Assembly (NCBI GenBank): GCA_002433335.1
Contig: DJHY01000287.1
Coordinates: forward strand, 1-29,649
Length of the DNA: 29,649 nucleotides
Direction of reading: 5' to 3'
DNA from: Rhodospirillaceae bacterium UBA6608
Lineage (GTDB): Bacteria > Pseudomonadota > Alphaproteobacteria > Rhodospirillales_A > Casp-alpha2
Each line of letters begins with the position of its first letter. Position 1 is the stretch's first letter. The notes below the pieces were generated by a model. That model did not search any database and had not been told where the DNA came from. It saw only the letters and a program-made list of their open reading frames with translations. The position numbers and the translations under genes are program-made. Below are positions 1 through 9,350 of the stretch, piece after piece.

Positions 1-936
1 CTTGCCGCCGGGGAAGACAAAGTCGCCGTCTCGAACCTCCTGCATATCCTTTAGAATTTCCAAGGCGGGTTTGGAGAGTGGGACGCGATGTTCCTTGTCG
101 GCTTTCATGCGTTCGGCGGGGATCGTCCAGAGGCCTTTCTCCATGTCGATCTCCTGCCAGGTCGCGCCGATGACTTCGCCTGTCCGCGCGGCGGTCAGGA
201 TGGCGAACTCCAGGGCGCGGGGCGCGATGCCTTCCTGAGCGCGCAGGGCCTTTAAGAACGCACCGATCTTGTCATAAGGCAGGGCCGAATGATGGCCTGC
301 CTTCTGAACCTTGCCGCGCGCCGGCAACAAGTGATCGAGATGTCCTTTCCAGCGTGCCGGGTTTTCCCCCGTCCGGTGCTTTCGGACGGTGGCCCAGTCC
401 AGGATCGCTTCCATGCGCCCGCGCACCCGGCTGGCGGTTTCGGTCTTGGTTGTCCAGATGGGTTCCAGAACTTTCATGACGAGCCCGGTGTCGATGGCAT
501 CAACCGACAGGGCGCCGATGGTCGGATAGACGTAGGTCGTCAGTGTCGAGTTCCACTGGGCAATATGCTTGTCGTTTTTCCAGCCGGCTTCATGGGCCTT
601 GATATAGGCCTTGGCGCATTCCTTGAATGTCATGGCTTTCAGGGCCTCGGCCTTGGCGGCAAGTTTGGTTGCCTTTCGGTCCTCGATAGGGTCGATGCCT
701 AGCCGCACGAGTTGGCGGCAGCGCCGCGCCTCTTCGCGGGCTTCGGCCAGGCCAACCGTGTGCAGCGGCCCAAGTCCCATGTCGCGCCGGTGCCCGGAAA
801 GCATGAAGCGATAGATCCAGGTCTTCACGCCTGCCTTGGTCACTTGCAGGTAAAGTCCGCCCCCGTCACTGTGCATGCCAGGCTTCGATTGGTTGCGGAC
901 AGCGACCGCCGACAGCTTCCCGATCTCACGTGCCAT
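1..936 (-). CDS. Tyrosine-type site-specific integrase, P4 family (3' end outside window)
   Basis: Likely catalyses integration and excision of a genomic island at the neighbouring tRNA-Ser. The 312 codons present read without interruption from ATG at 936 (MAREIGKLSA). The N-terminal part (about residues 20-85) looks like the DUF4102 arm-binding domain, with GGGLYLQV and LGLGPL-type blocks. The middle has a core-binding domain, and the catalytic domain carries the first active-site Arg in TAARTGE (R251) and the HRVPLS block (283-288) typical of P4-like integrases. The HxxR box and the nucleophilic Tyr would lie beyond the left edge and cannot be checked. The gene points away from the tRNA, as is usual for tRNA-targeting islands. 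A possible minus-strand -10 (TATGAT at 960-965) sits in a repeat-rich promoter. Family assignment is confident; island function is inferred. Confidence 0.93.
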   Translation of the reverse strand, partial: MAREIGKLSAVAVRNQSKPGMHSDGGGLYLQVTKAGVKTWIYRFMLSGHRRDMGLGPLHTVGLAEAREEARRCRQLVRLGIDPIEDRKATKLAAKAEALKAMTFKECAKAYIKAHEAGWKNDKHIAQWNSTLTTYVYPTIGALSVDAIDTGLVMKVLEPIWTTKTETASRVRGRMEAILDWATVRKHRTGENPARWKGHLDHLLPARGKVQKAGHHSALPYDKIGAFLKALRAQEGIAPRALEFAILTAARTGEVIGATWQEIDMEKGLWTIPAERMKADKEHRVPLSKPALEILKDMQEVRDGDFVFPGGK

Positions 937-943
937 TCAATTT

Positions 944-977
944 ACCCATCAATCAACCCATCATAGATGATTGATTG
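944..977. promoter_or_regulatory. Repeat-rich promoter region of the integrase gene
   Basis: Just upstream of the integrase start are an 8-bp direct repeat (ACCCATCA at 944-951 and 956-963) and an 8-bp inverted repeat (ATCAATCA 948-955, TGATTGAT 968-975). A minus-strand TATGAT at 960-965 could be the -10 box, but no convincing -35 is seen. Such repeats suit binding by the integrase itself or by an AlpA/Xis-type factor, which is inference. Confidence 0.4.
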
Positions 978-1016
978 TAGGCGAACGTCGGTGAACAAGG
1001 AAGGTTATTCGTGGGC

Positions 1017-1043
1017 AAAAACTCCCGCATACACGGGAGTTTT
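1017..1043 (-). terminator. Rho-independent terminator of tRNA-Ser
   Basis: A perfect 10-bp inverted repeat (AAAACTCCCG 1018-1027, CGGGAGTTTT 1034-1043) with a 6-base loop has a T-run on the minus strand. It sits 44 bases beyond the tRNA 3' end and before the integrase. The A/T flanks make it potentially bidirectional. Confidence 0.75.
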
Positions 1044-1084
1044 GTGGCCTTTGGCGAACAAGCGCGAATGTCGGGGAATGGAAA

Positions 1085-1176
<92 letters not shown>

Positions 1177-1183
1177 TGCAGCA

Positions 1184-1206
1184 CTGAAAAATCAGGGATT
1201 TTTCAG
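1184..1206. repeat. Perfect 10-bp inverted repeat in the tRNA-Ser leader
   Basis: CTGAAAAATC (1184-1193) and GATTTTTCAG (1197-1206) are separated by 3 bases. The repeat lies 7 bases from the mature tRNA 5' end and downstream of its predicted promoter. It could be a leader hairpin affecting processing, or a protein-binding palindrome. Confidence 0.6.
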
Positions 1207-1272
1207 ACGCCCGGCGGGGTCCGCCAAGACCGCCGCCCGATATGTCGAAACCATGTGGCTCGGGAACGCCTC

Positions 1273-1300
1273 TTTATAGCTACGAAATTTTCTCTGTCTA
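1273..1300 (-). promoter_or_regulatory. Sigma-70-type promoter for tRNA-Ser
   Basis: Read on the minus strand, TAGACA (1295-1300), a 16-bp spacer and TATAAA (1273-1278) form a good housekeeping promoter. The expected transcription start is near 1265, giving a leader of about 90 bases. Confidence 0.55.
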
Positions 1301-1372
1301 CTGGTTCCTAGCGGTCCCGCATGGGATATTTCCGTCGATGCCTTGCCGGGATGTGTGCCGGCGGGGCGGCCA

Positions 1373-1400
1373 CGCCCGGAAACCCGGGTGTTTCCGGGCG
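1373..1400. repeat. Perfect 10-bp inverted repeat upstream of the rplU promoter
   Basis: CGCCCGGAAA (1373-1382) and TTTCCGGGCG (1391-1400) flank an 8-base centre that itself contains CCCGGG. It ends 10 bases before the -35 box of the rplU promoter. No T-run follows on either strand, so it looks more like an operator or structural element than a terminator. Confidence 0.55.
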
Positions 1401-1409
1401 TTTCGGGCA

Positions 1410-1437
1410 TTGACTTTGGGGCATTCATGGCTATAGT
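1410..1437 (+). promoter_or_regulatory. Sigma-70-type promoter for rplU-rpmA
   Basis: TTGACT (1410-1415), a 16-bp spacer and TATAGT (1432-1437) match the consensus well. Transcription would start near 1444, leaving about 73 bases of leader before the rplU ATG. It is the best promoter in the 340-base gap between the tRNA and rplU, which contains no gene. Confidence 0.7.
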
Positions 1438-1516
1438 GCCGCCTCTTCCGCCGCCCGTAGTGGGCGACGGGTGTGAAAAAGCCAAACAAGATCAACAATC
1501 AATAGGGTCTAAAACA

Positions 1517-2008
1517 ATGTACGCGGTTATCAAAACCGGCGGAAAGCAGTACCGGGTTACCTCGGGCGACGTGATCGTCGTTGAAAAGCTGCTCGGCGAG
1601 CCGGGTGAAACGATTGAAGTTGGCCAGGTGATGATGCTGGGCGAAGAGGGCAAGGCCCCGACCGTCGGCTCCCCCGTGGTCGAGAAGGCTGCCGTGTTCG
1701 CCGAAGTGCTGGAACAGCAGAAGGGCGACAAGGTTCTGGTCTTCAAAAAGAAGCGGCGTCACAACTATCGCCGCCTGAAGGGCCATCGCCAGTTGGAGAC
1801 GGTGCTGCGCATCGTCGACGTGAGCGCCACCGGCACCAAGCCTGCCGCCGCCAAGAAGACGGCGAAGAAGGCCGATGCCGAGCCCAAGGCCGAAGCGAAA
1901 GCGGCCGAAACGAAGGAATCCAAGGCGGAAGCCAAACCGGCGGCGAAAAAGCCCGCTGCCAAGAAGGCCCCCCCCAAGAAAGCCGCCCCCAAGAAGGGCG
2001 AGGAATAA
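1517..2008 (+). CDS. rplU: 50S ribosomal protein L21
   Basis: Structural protein of the large ribosomal subunit that binds 23S rRNA. The start at ATG 1517 gives MYAVIKTGGKQYRV, the invariant L21 N-terminus; the open frame upstream overlaps the promoter and is not coding. Residues 1 to about 104 are the L21 fold, including KVLVFKKKRRHNYRR and GHRQ near its end. About 60 further residues form a low-complexity Lys/Ala/Pro tail rich in AAKK-type repeats, making the protein 163 residues instead of about 103. Such basic extensions are common in alphaproteobacterial L21. The gene is followed 13 bases later by rpmA, with the rpmA Shine-Dalgarno overlapping its stop codon, as in the conserved rplU-rpmA operon. 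Confidence 0.97.
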   Translation: MYAVIKTGGKQYRVTSGDVIVVEKLLGEPGETIEVGQVMMLGEEGKAPTVGSPVVEKAAVFAEVLEQQKGDKVLVFKKKRRHNYRRLKGHRQLETVLRIVDVSATGTKPAAAKKTAKKADAEPKAEAKAAETKESKAEAKPAAKKPAAKKAPPKKAAPKKGEE

Positions 2009-2021
2009 GGAGTAGTCACCG

Positions 2022-2279
2022 ATGGCACATAAGAAATCCGGTGGTAGTTCGCGTAACGGTCGCGATTCTGAAGGTCGGCGCCTGGGCTTGAAAAAGTCCG
2101 GTGGTCAGGCCGTTATTCCGGGCAACATCATCGTGCGCCAGCGCGGCACGAAATTCCATCCGGGCGAAAACGTCGGCATGGGCAAGGATCACACGATCTT
2201 CGCCAAGGCCGAAGGCCGGGTGAAGTTCGAGACCAAAGCGCAGGGCCGTACCTACATCTCGGTGGAGCCGGCCGTCTGA
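2022..2279 (+). CDS. rpmA: 50S ribosomal protein L27
   Basis: Large-subunit protein whose N-terminal tail reaches the peptidyl-transferase centre. The 85-residue product begins [18 protein letters not shown] and contains [17 protein letters not shown], the classic L27 sequence. No cleavable N-terminal extension is present. The Shine-Dalgarno AAGGAG overlaps the end of rplU, supporting translational coupling. A strong terminator follows at 2312-2342, so rplU-rpmA is probably a self-contained operon. Confidence 0.98.
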   Translation: MAHKKSGGSSRNGRDSEGRRLGLKKSGGQAVIPGNIIVRQRGTKFHPGENVGMGKDHTIFAKAEGRVKFETKAQGRTYISVEPAV

Positions 2280-2311
2280 CGGTCTGAGCGGCCATTCGCG
2301 ACGAGAAATCG

Positions 2312-2342
2312 CGGGGGAATGGCCAGCCATTCCCCCGTTTTT
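2312..2342 (+). terminator. Rho-independent terminator after rpmA
   Basis: An 11-bp perfect GC-rich stem (CGGGGGAATGG 2312-2322, CCATTCCCCCG 2327-2337) with a CCAG loop is followed by TTTTT. It closes the rplU-rpmA transcript. Confidence 0.9.
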
Positions 2343-2403
2343 CTTGTCCGCATGCCAGTATAGATTTCAGTCCCTAGATTCCAGCTCCGACAACACTCGA
2401 TGA

Positions 2404-4583
<2,180 letters not shown>

Positions 4584-4657
4584 GAGCCCGGGTGCTGGAC
4601 TGAAACCCTGGACGGCGGGGAAGAGCCCGCCTTATCGTTCCGGGTGAGGAGAGAGAA

Positions 4658-5929
4658 ATGACGACCGGACAAGACGACATCCCCGCGATGATGGCCGATA
4701 TCGGCCGCCGTGCGCGCGCCGCCCAGGCCAAGCTGGCGACCGCTCCGCGCGCCGCGAAGGACAAGGCCTTGACCGAGGCCGCCGCCAGCCTGCGCCGTCG
4801 TCAGAACGAAATCCTTAGCGAAAACGCCAAGGACATGACCTTCGGCGAGGACAAGGGCCTGTCCAAGGCCATGCTCGACCGCCTGTTGCTGAACGAAGAC
4901 CGGGTCGAGTCCATGGCCAAAGGCCTGGAAGATATTGCCAAGCTGGACGATCCCGTCGGCACCACCCTGGCCGAATGGGACCGCCCGAACGGCCTGCATA
5001 TCGAGCGCCGCCGGGTCCCCTTGGGCGTGATCGGCGTGATCTATGAATCCCGCCCCAACGTGACCGCCGATGCCGGGGGGCTGTGCCTGAAGGCGGGCAA
5101 TGCCTCGATCCTGCGTGGCGGCTCGGAAAGTTTTCATTCCTCGGCGGCGATCCTGCAAAGCCTGCGCGAAGGGCTGAAATCAGCCGGTCTGCCCGAAGAC
5201 GCGATTCAGACGGTCCCCACCCGCGACCGCGCAGCGGTTGGCGAGATGCTGCGCATGACCGACTATATCGATGTGATCGTGCCGCGCGGCGGCAAGTCGC
5301 TGATCCAGCGGGTCATCGATGAAAGCAAGATTCCCCTGTTCCAGCACCTGGAAGGGCTGTGCCATTCCTATGTGAACAAGGCCGCGAACCCCGACATGGC
5401 GAAGTCCGTCGTGGTCAACGCCAAGATGCGGCGCACCGGTATCTGCGGATCGACCGAAAACATCCTGGTCGATCGCGATGCCGCCGATAAGCTGCTGCCT
5501 GGCATTCTCGATGGGTTGGTGCAGGCCGGCTGCGAAGTGCGCGGCGATGCCGAGGTCCAGCGGATGGACGCCCGCGTGACCCCGGCGACCGACGCTGATT
5601 GGGACACGGAATACCTGGACAGCATCGTCGCGGTGAAACTGGTCGACGATATCGACGACGCCATTCGCTTCATCGGCGCCCATGGCTCCGACCACACCGA
5701 CGCGATCATCACCGACGACGCGGCGGCGGCGGAGAAGTTCATCAACGAAGTCGACAGCGCTATCGTTATGGTCAATGCCTCGACCCAGTTCGCCGACGGC
5801 GGCGAATTCGGCATGGGGGCCGAGATCGGTATCTCCACCGGCAAGATGCATGCCCGGGGGCCGGTCGGTGTCGAACAACTGACCAGCTTTAAATACGTCG
5901 TACGCGGCTCCGGCCAGGTTCGACCCTGA
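4658..5929 (+). CDS. proA: Glutamate-5-semialdehyde dehydrogenase (gamma-glutamyl phosphate reductase)
   Basis: NADPH-dependent reductase converting gamma-glutamyl phosphate from ProB into glutamate-5-semialdehyde, which cyclises on the way to proline. The 423-residue protein has the aldehyde dehydrogenase fold with [33 protein letters not shown] and the catalytic Cys in [10 protein letters not shown] (C263). HGSDHTDAI and the C-terminal [13 protein letters not shown] block are typical ProA. The start at ATG 4658 has a strong Shine-Dalgarno (GAGGAGAG). It belongs to the obgE-proB-proA-nadD cluster common in alphaproteobacteria. Confidence 0.97.
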   Translation: MTTGQDDIPAMMADIGRRARAAQAKLATAPRAAKDKALTEAAASLRRRQNEILSENAKDMTFGEDKGLSKAMLDRLLLNEDRVESMAKGLEDIAKLDDPVGTTLAEWDRPNGLHIERRRVPLGVIGVIYESRPNVTADAGGLCLKAGNASILRGGSESFHSSAAILQSLREGLKSAGLPEDAIQTVPTRDRAAVGEMLRMTDYIDVIVPRGGKSLIQRVIDESKIPLFQHLEGLCHSYVNKAANPDMAKSVVVNAKMRRTGICGSTENILVDRDAADKLLPGILDGLVQAGCEVRGDAEVQRMDARVTPATDADWDTEYLDSIVAVKLVDDIDDAIRFIGAHGSDHTDAIITDDAAAAEKFINEVDSAIVMVNASTQFADGGEFGMGAEIGISTGKMHARGPVGVEQLTSFKYVVRGSGQVRP

Positions 5930-5960
5930 GTTTGGCCTGAATTTAGGGACGGCTTCATCG

Positions 5961-6557
5961 TTGAAACGGCACGCGCGACGCATCGGGCTTTTGGGGGGAT
6001 CGTTCAATCCCGCCCATGACGGCCACAGGCACATCAGCCTGCAGGCGTTGAAGCGGTTGCGCCTGGACGAGGTCTGGTGGCTGGTCTCGCCGCAGAACCC
6101 GCTGAAGTCCCGGACCGACATGGCGCCCATCGAAATGCGAATCGATAGCGCCAAAAAAGTCGCTGATCACCCCCGCATCCGGGTCACGGACATCGAATGC
6201 GACCTGGGCACGACCTATACCGCCGATACCCTGGCCCGATTGACCCGAAGATTCCCGAACCTGCGGTTTATCTGGCTTATGGGTGCGGACAACCTGGCGC
6301 AGATCTCACGTTGGAATCGCTGGACACGCATCTTTAACACCGTGCCCGTTGCGGTTTTCGCCCGTCCTACCTATTCTTTAGGGGCGTTGTCGGGCAGGGC
6401 AGCGCGCCGGTTCAACCGGGAGCGCATCAAGGAATCCCGGGCGAGCCGGTTGGCCGACATGCGTCCTCCGGCGTGGGTCTTTCTTCATACGCCATTGAAC
6501 GCAACTTCGGCCACGGCGCTACGGGCGCGGGGCCTGTTCCGGCGTTCGGGCGTTTAG
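5961..6557 (+). CDS. nadD: Nicotinate-nucleotide adenylyltransferase
   Basis: Transfers AMP from ATP to nicotinate mononucleotide to form deamido-NAD, a late step of NAD synthesis. The start is a TTG at 5961 with AGGGAC upstream; no ATG fits, and the conserved core begins within 10 residues. The nucleotidyltransferase signature GLLGGSFNPAHDGHRH is near the N-terminus, followed by WWLVSPQNPLK and WLMGADNLAQISRW. The length is 198 residues, normal for NadD. It sits 31 bases after proA and 72 bases before rsfS, reproducing the widespread obg-pro-nadD-rsfS-rlmH order. Confidence 0.95.
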   Translation: MKRHARRIGLLGGSFNPAHDGHRHISLQALKRLRLDEVWWLVSPQNPLKSRTDMAPIEMRIDSAKKVADHPRIRVTDIECDLGTTYTADTLARLTRRFPNLRFIWLMGADNLAQISRWNRWTRIFNTVPVAVFARPTYSLGALSGRAARRFNRERIKESRASRLADMRPPAWVFLHTPLNATSATALRARGLFRRSGV

Positions 6558-6629
6558 AGCAACCGGCAATGTCGCCTGTTGCGTAGGCAACGGAACCGAA
6601 AGGACAAGGCCATACCAAAAGCGAAGCAG

Positions 6630-6989
6630 ATGCCCCTCGCCAGCAATGATGTGTTGAAGCTGGTGACTGCATCCCTGGATGACGACAAGGCTCAGGACCT
6701 GACCGTCATCGACCTTAACGGCAAGACCGATATCGCGGACCATATGGTCATTGCCAGCGGCACATCCGAGCGCCAAGTGGGCGCCATGGCCGACCATCTT
6801 CAGGCGAAATTGAAACAGGGCGGGCTGAAAGGCGTGCACGTCGAAGGGCTCAATCAATGTGATTGGGTGCTGATCGACGCCGGTGACGTCATCGTTCACC
6901 TGTTCCGGCCCGAAGTGCGGGATTTCTACGGCCTGGAAAAGCTGTGGTCGGGATCGCCGATGCCCGAGGCTGCAAGCGCGCCGCTCTGA
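6630..6989 (+). CDS. rsfS: Ribosomal silencing factor RsfS (Iojap family)
   Basis: Binds ribosomal protein L14 and blocks subunit joining, lowering translation in starvation. ATG 6630 (MPLASNDVLKLV) gives 119 residues, the usual family length. A frame running back to TTG 6579 would add 17 basic residues not found in the family and is judged non-coding. Characteristic blocks are DDKAQDLTVIDL, MVIASGTSERQVGAMAD, GDVIVHLFRPEVRDFYGLEKLW. The Shine-Dalgarno is weak. It follows nadD in the conserved order. Confidence 0.93.
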   Translation: MPLASNDVLKLVTASLDDDKAQDLTVIDLNGKTDIADHMVIASGTSERQVGAMADHLQAKLKQGGLKGVHVEGLNQCDWVLIDAGDVIVHLFRPEVRDFYGLEKLWSGSPMPEAASAPL

Positions 6990-7084
6990 GCGGCCGCTCG
7001 ACCTTGTCCGGCTAGATTCGGCTTGACCGAATGTGACGGCCCCGCGGTTGCGTGACCGGCGGGGTCGCCAGGAAAGACGTTTTT

Positions 7085-7128
7085 GCGCGAACGGCCCCTC
7101 GGGCCGTCTCTAAAGGGCTTGTTCGCGC
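7085..7128 (+). other. Nested inverted repeats upstream of rlmH
   Basis: An outer 8-bp repeat (GCGCGAAC 7085-7092, GTTCGCGC 7121-7128) encloses an inner hairpin (CGGCCC 7092-7097, GGGCCG 7101-7106). No long T-run follows, so a simple terminator is unlikely. It occupies the 169-base gap between rsfS and rlmH, together with a smaller hairpin ATTCGG/CCGAAT at 7016-7032. Confidence 0.4.
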
Positions 7129-7158
7129 CGCGTTCAATTCACGCTATACCTTCATCCC

Positions 7159-7617
7159 ATGCGCATCACCATCATCGCCGTCGGCCGCCGCAAGAAGGGC
7201 CCGGAACAGGATTTGTTCGATCAGTACAAGGCGCGCCTGCCCTGGCCGCTGGACCTGAAACTGGTCGAAGAGAAAAAGCCCCTGTCCGGTGATGCCCTGA
7301 AGGCGCGCGAGGCCGAATTGCTGCTGAACGCCGTGCCCGACGGCGCGGTCCTTGTCGCCCTGGACGAGCGGGGTAAAACCGAATCCAGCCCCGATTTCGC
7401 GGCCCGATTGGGCGATTGGCGCGATGGCGGGGCGCGGGACGTTGCCTTCGTCATCGGCGGGGCCGACGGTCTGGCCGAAGAGGTCCGCAGCCGGGCCGAT
7501 TTCGTGATGTCCCTGGGCAAGCAAACCTGGCCGCATCAGCTGGTTCCCGCCCTGTTGGCGGAACAGTTATATCGGGGATATGCGATTCTGACCGGCCATC
7601 CCTATCACCGCGTGTAG
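7159..7617 (+). CDS. rlmH: 23S rRNA (pseudouridine1915-N3)-methyltransferase RlmH
   Basis: SPOUT-class methyltransferase that uses S-adenosylmethionine to methylate pseudouridine 1915 in helix 69 of 23S rRNA on assembled 70S ribosomes. The 152-residue product has the family's N-terminus MRITIIAVGRRKKGPEQ, the cofactor-binding FVIGGADGL and the C-terminal knot TWPHQLVPALLAEQLYRG ending in GHPYHRV. No Shine-Dalgarno is visible before ATG 7159, and a CTATAC at 7144-7149 resembles a -10 box. The mRNA may therefore be leaderless or nearly so, which is speculative. Confidence 0.96.
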   Translation: MRITIIAVGRRKKGPEQDLFDQYKARLPWPLDLKLVEEKKPLSGDALKAREAELLLNAVPDGAVLVALDERGKTESSPDFAARLGDWRDGGARDVAFVIGGADGLAEEVRSRADFVMSLGKQTWPHQLVPALLAEQLYRGYAILTGHPYHRV

Positions 7618-7731
7618 GCTATCATCCGAGGCCGTCCTCTGGTAAAAGAACGCCCGAGGGAAAGCGCGCTTGACGCGCGCCAGTGGACACCCCATTTCAA
7701 CACCCCAATGCTGTAAATTAAGAAGAGCGTC

Positions 7732-9309
7732 ATGCCCGAAGCGACGAAAACTCCCCGGCCCGTGGTTCTGTGCATCCTGGACGGATGGGGCGACCGCGAA
7801 GCGGCCCCCGACAACGCTATTTCCATGGCTCCGACCCCGACCTGGGACCGGCTTTTGGCCGATTGCCCCCGGGCGCGGCTTGATGCCTCGGCCCAGGAAG
7901 TGGGCCTGCCCCAGGGGCAGATGGGTAATTCCGAGGTCGGCCACATGAACCTGGGCGCCGGGCGCATCGTTCTTCAGGACCTGCCGAAGATCGACGCCGC
8001 CGTGGCCGACGGGTCGCTGGCGGAAAATCCGGCGCTGACCGCGTTCATCGACGGCCTGAAACAATCGGGCGGAACCTGTCATCTGATCGGGCTGCTCAGC
8101 CCCGGCGGCGTGCACAGTCATCAGGACCATATGGTCGCTCTGGCCAAGGCCGTGGTCGCCGCAGGTGTGCCGGTTGTGGTGCATGCCTTCATGGATGGGC
8201 GCGACACCCCGCCCAAGGCCGCCAAAAGCTACATGAATCGCTTCCTGACAGACCTGGATGGCTGCGACGACGTGACCGTCGGGACGGTCACTGGGCGCTA
8301 TTTCGCCATGGACCGGGACAAGCGCTGGGAGCGTGTGGTCAAGGCCTATGATGTGATGACTAGCGCCGAGGGCGAGAATACGGCCGCTGATCCGATGGCC
8401 GCGATCGAGGGCTCGTACACCGCCGGCAAGACGGATGAATTCATGGAGCCCTGCGTGATCGGCGATTACGCGGGCATGAACGACGGCGACGGACTGCTCT
8501 GCGCCAATTTCCGCGCCGACCGCGCGCGGGAAATCCTGACCGCGCTGGTCGATCCGGCGTTCGACGGGTTCGAGCGGACCAAGACCGTGGACTTCGCCTG
8601 CTGCCTGGGCATGGTCGAATATTCCAATGATCTGAATGCCTTCATTCCTGCGATGTTTCCGGCGGAAGCCCTGACCGGCATTCTGGGCGAAGTCGTGTCC
8701 AAGGCCGACAAGAAGCAACTGCGTATCGCTGAGACGGAGAAGTACGCCCATGTCACGTTCTTCCTGAACGGCGGGCGCGAAGACGTGTTCGACGGCGAGG
8801 AACGAATCCTGGTGCCGTCGCCCAAGGTCGCGACCTATGACCTGCAGCCGGAAATGTCCGCGCCCAAGGTCACCGATGAATTGGTCCGGGTGATCGGCGA
8901 GGGTACGTTCGATCTGATTGTGGTCAACTACGCCAACGGCGACATGGTCGGCCACACCGGCGTTTTGGAAGCGGCGATGAAAGCGGCGGAAGCCGTGGAT
9001 GCGGCCCTGACGCGCCTGGAAAAAGCGGTGATCGACGCCGGGGGCGTGATGCTGGTCACCGCCGACCACGGCAACTGCGAACAGATGAACGACCCCAAGA
9101 ACCGTAGCGCCCATACGCAGCATACCCTGAACCTGGTTCCGGCCCTGCTGGTCAATGCGCCGGCCTGGGTCAACGGCCTGCACGATGGGCGTCTGGCCGA
9201 TGTCGCGCCGACCCTGCTGCAGTTGATGGGGCTGGAACAGCCCGAGGAAATGACGGGCCGCTCCCTGATCGACGGCACCGCCGACGCCCAGCGCGCGGCG
9301 GCGGAATAG
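7732..9309 (+). CDS. gpmI: 2,3-bisphosphoglycerate-independent phosphoglycerate mutase
   Basis: Interconverts 3- and 2-phosphoglycerate in glycolysis and gluconeogenesis, using two manganese ions and a phosphoserine intermediate. The 525-residue protein belongs to the alkaline-phosphatase superfamily. It starts VVLCILDGWGDRE (first metal ligands) and carries the phospho-accepting Ser in QMGNSEVGHMN (S67). The inserted transferase domain includes VHSHQDHM and AFMDGRDTPP, and C-terminal metal ligands lie in NYANGDMVGHTG and TADHGNCEQM. ATG 7732 has an AAGAAGAG Shine-Dalgarno. It lies between rlmH and the envC-like gene, as in many alphaproteobacteria. Confidence 0.97.
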   Translation: MPEATKTPRPVVLCILDGWGDREAAPDNAISMAPTPTWDRLLADCPRARLDASAQEVGLPQGQMGNSEVGHMNLGAGRIVLQDLPKIDAAVADGSLAENPALTAFIDGLKQSGGTCHLIGLLSPGGVHSHQDHMVALAKAVVAAGVPVVVHAFMDGRDTPPKAAKSYMNRFLTDLDGCDDVTVGTVTGRYFAMDRDKRWERVVKAYDVMTSAEGENTAADPMAAIEGSYTAGKTDEFMEPCVIGDYAGMNDGDGLLCANFRADRAREILTALVDPAFDGFERTKTVDFACCLGMVEYSNDLNAFIPAMFPAEALTGILGEVVSKADKKQLRIAETEKYAHVTFFLNGGREDVFDGEERILVPSPKVATYDLQPEMSAPKVTDELVRVIGEGTFDLIVVNYANGDMVGHTGVLEAAMKAAEAVDAALTRLEKAVIDAGGVMLVTADHGNCEQMNDPKNRSAHTQHTLNLVPALLVNAPAWVNGLHDGRLADVAPTLLQLMGLEQPEEMTGRSLIDGTADAQRAAAE

Positions 9310-9350
9310 GCGGGGGCGGGGCGCTGCTCCGGCGTCATCCCCTCGGATGG

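Noticed and set aside
1343..1516. Upstream in-frame extension of L21
   Set aside because: It contains the rplU promoter and a palindrome; the conserved L21 start is MYAVIKTGGKQYRV at 1517.
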